Shown here: positions 8,411 to 16,371 of the stretch, piece after piece
Position numbering within the stretch: position 1 is the first letter of the stretch
How the letters are laid out: each line of letters opens with the position of its first letter
Source of the DNA: Oscillospiraceae bacterium
Lineage (GTDB): Bacteria > Bacillota > Clostridia > Oscillospirales > CAG-272
Direction: 5' to 3'
Length of the DNA: 36,455 nt
NCBI GenBank assembly: GCA_015065295.1
Contig: SVQN01000025.1
Coordinates: forward strand, 1 to 36,455
Notes under the pieces: generated by a model
Database searches by the model: none
Seen by the model: the letters and a program-made list of their open reading frames with translations, nothing else
Told to the model about the DNA's origin: nothing
Program-made: the position numbers and the translations under genes

Positions 8411-8443
8411 TCAGAGTACAGCCACCTCCATCGCAATTGTCAT
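8411..8443 (-). CDS. Ten-codon leader ORF or frameshifted gene start
   Basis: ATG 8443 lies 8 nt after a perfect AAAGGAGGT and encodes MTIAMEVAVL before a TGA. The +1 frame stays open afterwards (LTESGDGDVGVPTC…) until a TGA near 8325. Either this is a regulatory leader peptide, or a single-base change has broken a small gene here. Confidence 0.35.
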   Translation of the reverse strand: MTIAMEVAVL

Positions 8444-8495
8444 CTTACATTACCTCCTTTTCTTTAAGGATTCCAGCACCGGTTGCTGTGCTTTT

Positions 8496-8524
8496 ATTAT
8501 ACCGCATCCTCCCTGCTTTTGCAA
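8496..8524 (-). promoter_or_regulatory. Promoter for the leader/CD3324/zinc-ribbon transcript
   Basis: On the minus strand TTGCAA (8524-8519), a 17-bp spacer, then TATAAT (8501-8496), 53 bp before the leader ORF start. Confidence 0.65.
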
Positions 8525-8580
8525 TAGAAAGAATCGTTGGAATTGTTTTTTCCTTGGGGGGATTGGCGGAAGGCAGCGTT

Positions 8581-9258
8581 CTTGGGGAAACCTTTTTGAG
8601 GAAAAGGTTTCCCCAAACCCCTTCCAAAACCTTTTTAGGCGGTTGTTGACGGTTTGTTTGGCTTATATGGTGGGGAGGGGATTTTTTGAAATATACCGTG
8701 GAGTACGGCTGAAATTTGTTAGACCTGTTGACGTAATGTTGGTTTGAATCTCTACGAAAATTGTTCTGGGGAAGTCAGGCTCCGCCAAGACCCTGACTTC
8801 CCGCGCCATACAACGACTGCATGATACAGTACGCCCCTCTTGAATTCAGCTACGGTTTGTTGGGTTTCCGCGCGTCTTGGCTAACCCGCCGTCCGCGCTT
8901 TTCGTCAGTTCGGTCGGCTGACATACAGTTTTCTTTGAAAAGCACGAACGGCGACAGCCAAGGAGTGCGGGGGATGACCAAATGTAGCTGAATTTTGACG
9001 TGACGCACTTCATCAATGTATCTCTTCCGGCAACGGAAGTCAGGGCCTTGGCGGAGCCTGACTTCCCCAGAACGATTTTCGAAGAATTTCAAACCAACGT
9101 CATGTCAGCGGATGGGATCAACAAAATGGCTACGCACAGACCCAAGAAAATCCCCCTATAAAAAGAAAAAATCTGCAATAACCAAATGGCTACAACAGAT
9201 TAAAAAGGTTTTGGAAGGGGTTTGGGGGAACCTTTTCCTCAAAAAGGTTCCCCCAAGA
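8581..9258. repeat. Gene-free inverted-repeat element E1
   Basis: About 680 bp bounded by inverted copies of the GGGGAAACC…GGTTTCCCC hairpin module (8581-8640 and 9201-9258). Inside, a second pair of inverted arms (about 8730-8805 and 9043-9115) carries TTGGTTTGAA…, TGTTCTGGGGAAGTCAGG and its complement. Part of the same sequence occurs in E2 at 17281-17884, including the stretch with CTGCAATAACCAAATGGCTA. The open frames here are short and have no ribosome sites, so I see no gene. It fills most of the space between the 8524 promoter and the marR promoter. Confidence 0.7.
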
Positions 9259-9324
9259 AACACCTCCCCCAGAGCATCCCCCTACCATATACAAACAATT
9301 CACACATGATTATTGTTTACCCAA

Positions 9325-9353
9325 TTGACAGTTTCCGAAAAGTGTGATATAAT
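9325..9353 (+). promoter_or_regulatory. Consensus sigma-A promoter of the marR gene
   Basis: TTGACA at 9325-9330, exactly 17 bp, TATAAT at 9348-9353: a perfect consensus match. The marR start is 63 bp downstream. Confidence 0.9.
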
Positions 9354-9416
9354 GAACCTGTTCGGATAACGACAAATGCCATGACGGGAAGTCGGAAGAG
9401 GACGGAGGGATAGAAG

Positions 9417-9917
9417 ATGGCGGAAATGAACGATCTGACGATCGCAAGGAAGTTCCTGGATTTTATGGTGGATTACTATGCCCTGATGCGGCGGCATCTC
9501 GTGGATGCCAATGAGTACCGGATGCACTCGCATGGGTTCTCGACGCTGTACGCGCTCCGCGCTTACCGGAATTCGCCGGTCACGATGACGCAGTTTGCCA
9601 ACGAAATGGGAATCACCAAGCAGCAGCTCACCAAGCTCGTCAACGACCTCGAGGAAAAGGAATACGTCGTACGGTCGCATAACAAAGAGAACCGCCGGCA
9701 GGTCTATATCTCCATCACCGACCGCGGAATCCAGCATCTCGAAAAAATGCTCGGCGGAATCGTCCATGAGATTCTGACCACCCTGTCCGATTTTCCGGAA
9801 GACGACAAGCAGAAGATCGCCGAATGCTCGGAAATTCTCTCCGATCTGATGCGCCGGGATGCCGAACGCTGCCTCGAACGCGGCGTAACGCCTTCACCCG
9901 CTCCGCTCGGTGACTGA
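9417..9917 (+). CDS. MarR family transcriptional regulator
   Basis: A 166-residue protein with helical dimerisation arms at both ends and a winged helix-turn-helix (about 53-100): MTQFANEMGITKQQLTKLVNDLEEK as the HTH and SHNKENRRQVYISITDRG as the wing, the DxRxx-type wing of MarR proteins being replaced by NKENRRQ. MarR proteins are dimeric repressors released by small ligands or oxidation. ATG 9417 follows GGAGGGATAGAAG. Its last codons overlap the start of the JAMM-motif gene by 8 bp, so the two are co-transcribed from a consensus promoter, a pattern that usually implies autoregulation. No palindromic operator stood out near the promoter. Confidence 0.85.
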   Translation: MAEMNDLTIARKFLDFMVDYYALMRRHLVDANEYRMHSHGFSTLYALRAYRNSPVTMTQFANEMGITKQQLTKLVNDLEEKEYVVRSHNKENRRQVYISITDRGIQHLEKMLGGIVHEILTTLSDFPEDDKQKIAECSEILSDLMRRDAERCLERGVTPSPAPLGD

Positions 9918-10386
9918 TACACTGATACGGATCATGCCTTCACCGAAAGATTCCTACCACGACCTGCTGATTCCCGAACTGTTCCGCTATGCAAAGCTCC
10001 GCTCTATGGATCCCGAACAGCTCGACGAGGACGGAGCCGCAATTTATTCCGTCTGGTATACCCAGAACGCCGATGACCATCCGGAACGCGGGATTTTCTG
10101 CAACCTGCCCCGGGACGACGCACCGGTGATTATCAACAAAACGTCCGCGCGGAAGCTCTACGGCGATGTCCGGCTCGGGGAAATCCCCAAACCGAAACGG
10201 CGGCCCGCGAAAACCAAGGGAATCCGCTTCACCGTGCATACCCATCCCGAAGAACCGCTCACTCCGTCGCCGGATGATCTGGCGGTCTATCACTATATGG
10301 ATGCCGCCGATGAGAACGGCGAACCCATGACCCACTTTATCACCGACGGCTTCCTCTGCCGGAAGGTGGATTTGGATGAACTATGA
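9910..10386 (+). CDS. Putative JAMM/MPN-type metalloprotein
   Basis: A 158-residue protein read from GTG 9910, overlapping marR by 8 bp; ATG 9934 is an in-frame alternative. Residues 110-123 contain H-T-H, seven residues, then S-x-x-D (HTHPEEPLTPSPDD), the exact spacing of the zinc-binding JAMM motif found in MPN-domain metalloproteases and in some RHS-associated domains. The catalytic glutamate expected upstream cannot be fixed by eye; E36, E40 and E59 are candidates. There is no signal peptide, so it is cytoplasmic. I know of no standard family for the whole sequence. Function is inferred only from the motif, and it could instead be a DUF4329-like fold. Confidence 0.6.
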   Translation: MTDTLIRIMPSPKDSYHDLLIPELFRYAKLRSMDPEQLDEDGAAIYSVWYTQNADDHPERGIFCNLPRDDAPVIINKTSARKLYGDVRLGEIPKPKRRPAKTKGIRFTVHTHPEEPLTPSPDDLAVYHYMDAADENGEPMTHFITDGFLCRKVDLDEL

Positions 10387-10397
10387 AAAAAGAAATA

Positions 10398-10440
10398 AAC
10401 CGCCGCAGTTTTCCACAGGAATCTGCGGCGGTTATTTTAT
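10398..10440. terminator. Bidirectional terminator
   Basis: An 11-bp GC-rich stem AACCGCCGCAG / CTGCGGCGGTT is followed by ATTTTATT on + and preceded by an A-rich run, between convergent genes ending at 10386 and 10437. Confidence 0.85.
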
Positions 10441-11111
10441 TCTTCCTTCATACGGCCTTCCCAATCGGAATCCATCGCTTCCCAGAATGCCAGAAGATCG
10501 TCCAGGACAAATTCACGGAATTTCTTGTCCGCTCTCTCCGGAAACTGCGCCGGTGCGATGATGCAGTCGAATTCGCCGAAAAACATTGTCGTGTTCGGCT
10601 CGAATATCTCAAAACAGAAGAATTCTTTTCCACGGTCGAGACATGCCCATACCCGCATGATTTTTTCGTTCTCTCCGCGTACAAAAACACCGCTCATTCC
10701 GAGATTATCTATAATCTGCTCGGTCACTTCTCCGTCCGATTCGATCCGGATGTCAAGATTGGCATCCGGCCACCGTTCCAGATATTCGGTCGCCCAATCC
10801 CCACGAACCTGATCGAATCCACTGATGAACAGTTCGCCTTCAAAAACGTCCGGCTTGAACAGATACCGCGTGATTGTTCCGTCGAGAATAATCACGGTAC
10901 TTTGCGTTTCATCGGCATTATGATACGCATACTCCGCTTCGCTTTCAAAATGCAGTTCGTAGCCGGTGAATGTCCGGTGATACTCCGTCGTCAGCGGCTG
11001 TGTACAGACGATAATGACGGCGGCAGCGGCAGCCGTAAGGATCAGGCACAGTTTCCAGTGCTTCCGCAGCCACAGTTCCAGATCATACAGCCCGAATTTT
11101 TCGTATTTCAC
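10437..11111 (-). CDS. Membrane-anchored protein of unknown function
   Basis: A 224-residue protein from GTG 11111, with a GAGGGGG ribosome site about 8 nt upstream. A short cytoplasmic segment (MKYEKFGLYDLELWLRKHWK) is followed by one membrane helix (about 21-37, LCLILTAAAAAVIIVC) and an acidic extracellular domain of alternating strands rich in aromatic residues. No catalytic motif is recognised. The topology (N-in, C-out) is clear. It has its own promoter and terminator, so it is monocistronic. I do not recognise the family. Confidence 0.7.
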   Translation of the reverse strand: MKYEKFGLYDLELWLRKHWKLCLILTAAAAAVIIVCTQPLTTEYHRTFTGYELHFESEAEYAYHNADETQSTVIILDGTITRYLFKPDVFEGELFISGFDQVRGDWATEYLERWPDANLDIRIESDGEVTEQIIDNLGMSGVFVRGENEKIMRVWACLDRGKEFFCFEIFEPNTTMFFGEFDCIIAPAQFPERADKKFREFVLDDLLAFWEAMDSDWEGRMKEE

Positions 11112-11151
11112 AGATTCGCCCCCTCTCGGAAAGTCCGTATTATTCTACTGT

Positions 11152-11180
11152 AGTATATCATACATTCCTTCCCAATGCAA
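11152..11180 (-). promoter_or_regulatory. Promoter of the membrane-anchored unknown
   Basis: On the minus strand TTGCAT (11180-11175), a 17-bp spacer, and TATACT (11157-11152), 40 bp before the GTG start. Confidence 0.7.
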
Positions 11181-11203
11181 GGGGGGCTCCGAAAAATCCC
11201 GTT

Positions 11204-12364
11204 TTACGCCTGCGTCCGTCTGACCCATGCCTCCCATCGGGGATCGGCTTTGATTTCCTTCTCCACCGGACGATGGTCGGGATTGCACCAGAACGGCCAG
11301 TCCTCCGGCAGACGCTTGGCGGTGTTCTGCACGCATCCGGCGTTGTAAATCACATAGCGCACAAGCGGTGCCGTGAGCGTGTGGTCTTCCCCGTCGGCGA
11401 TTCGGTCAAACGCCCGCGCGTGATCCAGCGCACGATCAAGCGAAACAAACGCTTCGTCGTGATACCCGCGCTCCCATTGCAGGCGCGAGAGATACAGCCA
11501 GAGCTTCTGGACAAAATCGTGATACGTCCCCATGTTTCCGTCGTCGCAGATCAGGTCAAACATCGCAATCGCGCCCTTGACTTTTTCCACAGGAACGTCG
11601 CTTGTGAAATTGTCCAGATCGGAAATCAGGGAGAAAATCAGCTGTTCGGAAAATTCCCGTGCGGTTTTCAGCAGGAATTCGCCGATGTACTTCGCTTCCG
11701 CACGGCCGTCTGTCGCTTCGGTGAGCAGGTATTCCCGGCTGTGCGTCAGTCCCGGCATCCGGTTTGCGAAGGCGATTGCCTTTTCGTACTCCCCGTAATT
11801 CCGGTAAAGCGGCACCAGAACCGCGATTGCCCGCGTATAGACGGAATTGCCGCAGTCCCCTTCGATCAGCTGACAGCAGATTTTGTCCGCTTCCGCCCAG
11901 TAGGGATTCCGGTGGCCGCGGTCGTAGCAGTAGCGGATCGTACCGTCGTCATCGTAGCCGCACCAGTCGTCGTGTCTGCGCCAGCCGGCTTCCCACAGCG
12001 TTTCCGCAAGGGTAATCCGCAGACGTTCGTTTCCTGGAAATTCCGCGAGACCTTCGCGCAGGATGCGGAGACATTCGTCTACCCAACCGTCATCGCTGTC
12101 GCGCTTGAGGTCGAATGCGTCGATTTTTGCAAGGATCGCGTCGATTTTCGTTTCGCGGTCGCTGTGATAGCCGAACAGTTCGTCGATGGTGATGCCGAAA
12201 TAATTTGAGATGGCGGGGATCATTTCCATATCGGGATAGCCGCCGTTCGCCTCCCAGCGGGAAACCGCCTGACAGGTCACGCCGAGCGCGCCCGCGAGGT
12301 CTTCCTGACGGCGTCCGTCGCGCCGCCGCAGTTCGCGGATTTTGTCGCCGATTTTGATTTGCAT
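11204..12364 (-). CDS. XRE-family regulator with a long helical C-terminal domain
   Basis: A 386-residue protein. Residues about 5-62 are a Cro/C1-type helix-turn-helix (IGDKIRELRRRDGRRQEDLA, LGVTCQAVSRWE, then GGYPDMEMIP and YFGITIDELFGY). From about 75 onwards it is a long, mostly helical region with repeated Leu/Ala/Trp patterns (LREGLAEFPGNERLRITLAETLWEAGW; YGEYEKAIAFA; LDRALDHARAF), consistent with TPR-like repeats that sense a peptide or protein partner, as in other Clostridia XRE-TPR regulators. The start follows GGAGGT. A 12-bp palindrome between the -10 box and the gene suggests autoregulation. There is no obvious partner gene. Confidence 0.85.
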   Translation of the reverse strand: MQIKIGDKIRELRRRDGRRQEDLAGALGVTCQAVSRWEANGGYPDMEMIPAISNYFGITIDELFGYHSDRETKIDAILAKIDAFDLKRDSDDGWVDECLRILREGLAEFPGNERLRITLAETLWEAGWRRHDDWCGYDDDGTIRYCYDRGHRNPYWAEADKICCQLIEGDCGNSVYTRAIAVLVPLYRNYGEYEKAIAFANRMPGLTHSREYLLTEATDGRAEAKYIGEFLLKTAREFSEQLIFSLISDLDNFTSDVPVEKVKGAIAMFDLICDDGNMGTYHDFVQKLWLYLSRLQWERGYHDEAFVSLDRALDHARAFDRIADGEDHTLTAPLVRYVIYNAGCVQNTAKRLPEDWPFWCNPDHRPVEKEIKADPRWEAWVRRTQA

Positions 12365-12392
12365 GATGTACCTCCGTAGGGTAAAAAAGATA

Positions 12393-12437
12393 TCACCGGT
12401 GTGACATCATTATAGCACGGGGGCATGGGAGAGTCAA
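12393..12437 (-). promoter_or_regulatory. Promoter and probable operator of the XRE gene
   Basis: On the minus strand TTGACT (12437-12432), a 17-bp spacer, then TATAAT (12414-12409). The palindrome TCAC-CGGT-GTGA at 12393-12404 begins 5 bp after the -10 box, at or near the transcription start, well placed for repression. Confidence 0.7.
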
Positions 12438-12474
12438 TTATCAATTCATTGTGTGATAATCCAGTCTGCGTTGA

Positions 12475-12864
12475 TTAAACAAGCAGCCGCAGGATATGTC
12501 CAATGTTGCCGTCTCCCGCAAATTTCGTAACGTCGAAAAAGTTTTCGGTCAGGGAAATCCAGTACAGGTCGTTTTCCTCTCCGTGAACCTCAACCTCATG
12601 TTTGAGAACGCCGGAATAAACTTCGATCCGCATATCGTGCCGGTGATAAACAAAATCCATGAAATGCTCCAGTTCCACATCGTCCTGCGTGATGGAGGTT
12701 TCTTCCCAAAGTTCGCGGTATGCTGCCTCCAGCGGTTCTTCCCCCGGTTCGATGTGTCCTCCGGGCATATTGTATTTGCCTTTGTACGGATCGCGCCGCC
12801 GCAGACACATCAGCAGTTTGCTGTGATCCGGCGAAAAGACCGCACATACGTTCAAGCCTGTCAT
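12475..12864 (-). CDS. NUDIX hydrolase, MutT-like
   Basis: A 129-residue protein with a Nudix box at about 35-58 (GGHIEPGEE, then YRELWEETSI). The box ends in EETSI, with serine replacing the usual glycine of EExG, which is seen in some active members. Size and the preceding MCLRRRDPYKGKYNMPGG region fit MutT-like 8-oxo-dGTP or NTP pyrophosphohydrolases. The start at 12864 has GGGAGGAA just upstream; the longer in-frame version would begin inside MITE copy B. With no terminator seen, the message would end in the gap before the XRE promoter. Confidence 0.85.
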   Translation of the reverse strand: MTGLNVCAVFSPDHSKLLMCLRRRDPYKGKYNMPGGHIEPGEEPLEAAYRELWEETSITQDDVELEHFMDFVYHRHDMRIEVYSGVLKHEVEVHGEENDLYWISLTENFFDVTKFAGDGNIGHILRLLV

Positions 12865-12902
12865 AGATTCCTCCCGATAATTCAGATTGTTTTCATTAGA
12901 CC

Positions 12903-13088
12903 TGTTCGATAACCTCACGTCATTCGTAGGGACACGGCGTGCCGTGTCCGTCTATGAATTGGGATGAACAATATTTTGTTGGGAATTCATCCAAATCGGA
13001 TATTTATTTTACTAAATATTGTCTGTTCAAATCGTTTGACGGACACGGCACGCCGTGTCCCTACAGTATACCATCCGGTTATCGAACA
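12903..13088. repeat. MITE-like element, copy B
   Basis: A 186-bp element with TGTTCGATAACC and GGTTATCGAACA ends and inner palindromic blocks, GGGACACGGCGTGCCGTGTCC near 12930 and its counterpart near 13042. It is almost identical to copy C at 21396-21581 and has no coding capacity. It separates divergent genes. Confidence 0.85.
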
Positions 13089-13161
13089 CATCTATTATAC
13101 ACGAACCCCACGCCCTTGTAAAGAAATCCCGCCAACCTTTTCCGAAATTCCCCCTCTCGTC

Positions 13162-13191
13162 TTGAAATCCGTGCGGTACCTGTGCTATAAT
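13162..13191 (+). promoter_or_regulatory. Promoter of the FGGY kinase gene
   Basis: TTGAAA at 13162-13167, an 18-bp spacer, and TATAAT at 13186-13191, 33 bp before ATG 13225. Confidence 0.7.
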
Positions 13192-13224
13192 GAAAAAAAT
13201 TCAACTGAAAAGGATGGAATCCCT

Positions 13225-14736
13225 ATGCCTTCCTATCTGCTTGCTCATGACCTCGGTACCTCCGGAAACAAGGCGACCCTGTTCACCACCGATGGCGAAC
13301 TCGTCCGGAGTACCGTGTATTCCTACGGTCTGAACGTCTCCGCCGGACACCGCGCCGAACAGAATGCCGACGACTGGTGGCGCGCCGTCTGCGAAACCAC
13401 GAAAACCCTCACCGAAACCATCAATCCCGCCGATGTGGAAGCCGTTTCGTTCAGCGGCCACATGATGGGCTGTCTCTGCGTGGACGAACACGGCGTTCCC
13501 GTCCGCGATTCGCTCATCTGGGCGGATTTACGTTCCTCCGAAGAGGAAAACCGCATCCGTCAGCAAATCTCTGACGCGGATTACTACCTCCTCACCGGTC
13601 AGCGGCTCAGTGCGTCCTACAGTGCGCCCAAGCTGATGTGGCTGAAAGCCAACGAACCGGACACCTACCGGAAAACCTGCAAAATGCTGAACGCGAAGGA
13701 CTACATCCTCCTCCGGCTGACCGGCGCGGTCGTGACCGATCCGTCGGATGCGTCCGGTACCGGGCTGATGGATATCCGGAATCTGCAATGGTCGGACGAG
13801 CTGCTCGAAATCTGCGGACTTGCGCGGGACAAATTCCCCGAAATCATTCCGTCGGTTGCCGTTGCGGGACGGGTCACGGCGGATGCGGCGGCTCAGTGCG
13901 GACTTCTTGAAGGAACTCCCGTTGTCACCGGCGGCGGAGACGGTCCCTGTGCAGCGGTCGGCAGCGGCATCACCAAAGAGGGCGTTGCCAATCTTTCCCT
14001 TGGCACGTCGTCGTGGATTTCGTTCGCCTCGCGCGATCCCATCGTGAACGACGGCATGATTTCGTTCAGCCTTGCCCACATCGTTCCGGGCTACTATATG
14101 CCGTGCGGCCCGATGCAGTGCGGCGGCGGTTCGATGAGCTGGGCCGTCCGTGAGCTGTACAAAGATCGTACAGACGACAAAAATTCGATCTACGCGGACG
14201 TGAACCGCTGTACGTCGGCATCCGGATCACCGGTCGGCGCAAAGGGGCTGATGTTCCTGCCGTACCTGCTCGGCGAACGCAGTCCGCGCTGGAACAATCA
14301 CGCCAAAGGCGCGTACATCGGTCTGACGTTCGAGCATACCCGGGAGGACATGATCCGCGCGGTCATGGAAGGGGTCGGCTACAACCTCAATATGATTCTG
14401 GAAGCGTTCAACCGTTACGAAAACCGGATCGGTGAACTGATTGTCCTCGGCGGCGGCGCACGCAATCCGGCATGGCTTCAGGTGCTGTCGGACATTTTCG
14501 GTCTGCCGCTGAACGTGCCGAATTACCTCGAGGAAGCCGCGTCGATGGGTGCGGCGATCACGGCGGGAGTCGGCGTCGGAGCGTTCCGGGATTTCGATAT
14601 CATTGACAAATTCCTGGCGACCGTTCACCGGTACGAACCGCAGGCGTGTGAGAACGACCGTGCAGTCTACCGGGAAATGCAGGCACGGTTCGACGAATGC
14701 TATCACGCGCTGGAGCCGATTTTTAATAAAATGTAA
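13225..14736 (+). CDS. FGGY-family sugar kinase, xylulokinase-like
   Basis: A 503-residue kinase with the N-terminal FGGY signature (YLLAHDLGTSGNKATLF), the substrate-side AVSFSGHMMGCLC, TDPSDASGTGLMD in the middle, VTGGGDGPCAAVGSG, LGTSSW (ATP-binding lobe), LPYLLGERSPRWN and the C-terminal GGGARNPAWLQVLSDIFG, EAASMGAA. It would phosphorylate a ketopentose or similar sugar; the pattern is closest to xylulokinases, but FGGY specificity is not safely read from sequence. ATG 13225 has AAAGGATGG upstream; a longer in-frame reading would start inside the MITE, before the promoter, and is rejected. A terminator follows and no isomerase or transporter gene is adjacent. Confidence 0.85.
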   Translation: MPSYLLAHDLGTSGNKATLFTTDGELVRSTVYSYGLNVSAGHRAEQNADDWWRAVCETTKTLTETINPADVEAVSFSGHMMGCLCVDEHGVPVRDSLIWADLRSSEEENRIRQQISDADYYLLTGQRLSASYSAPKLMWLKANEPDTYRKTCKMLNAKDYILLRLTGAVVTDPSDASGTGLMDIRNLQWSDELLEICGLARDKFPEIIPSVAVAGRVTADAAAQCGLLEGTPVVTGGGDGPCAAVGSGITKEGVANLSLGTSSWISFASRDPIVNDGMISFSLAHIVPGYYMPCGPMQCGGGSMSWAVRELYKDRTDDKNSIYADVNRCTSASGSPVGAKGLMFLPYLLGERSPRWNNHAKGAYIGLTFEHTREDMIRAVMEGVGYNLNMILEAFNRYENRIGELIVLGGGARNPAWLQVLSDIFGLPLNVPNYLEEAASMGAAITAGVGVGAFRDFDIIDKFLATVHRYEPQACENDRAVYREMQARFDECYHALEPIFNKM

Positions 14737-14749
14737 TCAAAAAAAGGAA

Positions 14750-14774
14750 AATCCCCTCGATGAAGGGGATTTTC
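14750..14774. terminator. Bidirectional terminator
   Basis: AAAATCCCCT / AGGGGATTTT stem with a short CGATGA loop, between the convergent kinase and sigma-factor genes. Confidence 0.85.
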
Positions 14775-14778
14775 TGCA

Positions 14779-16203
14779 TTATAATTCCGCGTACATCCAC
14801 ACGCCCATTTCGGACTTGTTCATGTCGTCCGCAAGGGTGATCCAGCCGGTTTCGATCAGGCGATCCATCACCAGTCTGCGGAAGTCGACGTTGCTCATGA
14901 TCGTCGTCTTGCCGTGCAGATAGGGCGGAATGTCGTTCATGAGAAGCGCGTGACGGCGGTCGAGGTAAGTGTCGTACAGAGTGTCAATTGCTTCGCCGAA
15001 CGATGTCGGGAACAGTTTTTCCATACAGTCCGCCGGAAAGACGGGAATTTTCGCACGGTCAAGATCAAGTGCGTCCATGTCATGGCGGTTTCCGAGCATG
15101 ATGACCTGATGATAGATGTCATCCCCCCAGACACCAAGCCATACACGGCTGATGTCCGTCTTTTCAAATCCGGCGAGTGCCCATTCGCTGCCGTCCTTGT
15201 GCTTGATCGTATGCGGGCCGCTGAGCGTATCCTTCGTTTTCGGATACGGCTTGACACGGGTGCAGAGGATGCGTTCGACAAGGGCAGGCTTCATATCCTC
15301 AAAGCACTGATTCTTCGGACAATCCGGCTTCGCGTAAACTTCTTCGGCGGCTTTTTTGACGAGTTCCGCCATTTCATCCACATAGTCAAGCGCGGCGGCG
15401 TAAATTTTTTCCTGTACATCCTTCGACAGGATGACGATGTTGGTGCGGTACTTCCCGTTTTCGCAGGTCAGCAGTTCGCCTTCCATGAGGTGATTCAGTT
15501 CATCCTCCATGTACGGCATGGCGATGCCGAGCGCGAGGGACAGGTCTTCCGCGGTGCTGGGATTGTCATACGCTTCGAGCAGGATGTTCTGCGCGAGGAT
15601 TCGTTCGACGTAGCGGCGGCCGTCGGGTCCGGTTGCGGGTTCCCAGTTCTGGCCGAATTCGACGAGTTCGGGAGCGAAGCTGCGTTTTCCGTAAGTTCTT
15701 GCCATGTTCATACCCTCCTTCAGGTGGTTCCGGCATTCGGAAATTTTTCGTTTTACGGTTCCAAGGGGAAGGCCGAGCGATTCTGCGATGTCGCCGAGCG
15801 TCCGGTTGGCGAAGTAGTATTCGCAGACGATGGTACGGTAATCGCGGGACAGGTGTGCGAGTTCGCGGTAAAGCAGCGCGGTTTCTTCGGCGTGCAGGAG
15901 GTCGTCCTCCACGGCGGAGCCGTCGGACACGGTTTCACGGACTTCGTCGATGTCGAGCGTATTCCGGACGTGTTTCCGGCGGTCTGCCCATTTTGCGTAG
16001 TGGTTCCGCGCGATTTTCCAGACCCACGCACGTTCGTCGTCGGGTGTGAATCCGCGGCTGACGGCGGTGAGGACATCGAGCAGGACGTTCTGGGTGAAGT
16101 CTTCGGCTTCCGCGCGGTCGGAGGTTTTCCGCAGGGCGAAGTAGAAGACCGGCTGCATATAGGTTTCAAGGATGCGTTCGGCGATGGATTGGGTTTCATT
16201 CAT
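14779..16203 (-). CDS. ECF-like RNA polymerase sigma factor with a ~300-residue C-terminal extension
   Basis: A 474-residue protein. Region 2 spans about 10-78 (AEAEDFTQNVLLDVL and AWVWKIARNHYAKWADRRK) and region 4 spans about 107-163 (LSRDYRTIVCEYYF, LGDIAESLGLPLGTVKRKI), the two DNA-binding modules of an ECF-type sigma factor. A long extension follows: a winged-helix-like stretch at about 200-255 (ILLEAYDNPSTAEDLSLAL, then DELNHLMEGELL and KYRTNIVIL), a helical part, then a C-terminal alpha/beta region to 474. No anti-sigma gene is adjacent, so the extension may regulate the sigma part itself, as in ECFs with C-terminal domains. The start at 16203 has GGGGGAG upstream; two further in-frame ATGs lie upstream. 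Confidence 0.8.
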   Translation of the reverse strand: MNETQSIAERILETYMQPVFYFALRKTSDRAEAEDFTQNVLLDVLTAVSRGFTPDDERAWVWKIARNHYAKWADRRKHVRNTLDIDEVRETVSDGSAVEDDLLHAEETALLYRELAHLSRDYRTIVCEYYFANRTLGDIAESLGLPLGTVKRKISECRNHLKEGMNMARTYGKRSFAPELVEFGQNWEPATGPDGRRYVERILAQNILLEAYDNPSTAEDLSLALGIAMPYMEDELNHLMEGELLTCENGKYRTNIVILSKDVQEKIYAAALDYVDEMAELVKKAAEEVYAKPDCPKNQCFEDMKPALVERILCTRVKPYPKTKDTLSGPHTIKHKDGSEWALAGFEKTDISRVWLGVWGDDIYHQVIMLGNRHDMDALDLDRAKIPVFPADCMEKLFPTSFGEAIDTLYDTYLDRRHALLMNDIPPYLHGKTTIMSNVDFRRLVMDRLIETGWITLADDMNKSEMGVWMYAEL

Positions 16204-16371
16204 GGGTTCTCTCCCCCTTTCATTCATGTAGTGTCGGAAAACGGCAAACGGTTCGGAAATTCCGGTAAGAATTTTTAATTTAACAAAAGATTGCTTCAAA
16301 TAGATTGAAATTCTCCCGCATATATGATAAACTAAATCTACCCGAATCTGTAATCAAGAAAGGACTTTCCT

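Noticed and set aside
8850-9309. Short frames inside E1, including an 80-codon minus and a 97-codon + frame
   Set aside because: They consist of the repeat arms themselves, lack ribosome sites and differ from the corresponding parts of E2.
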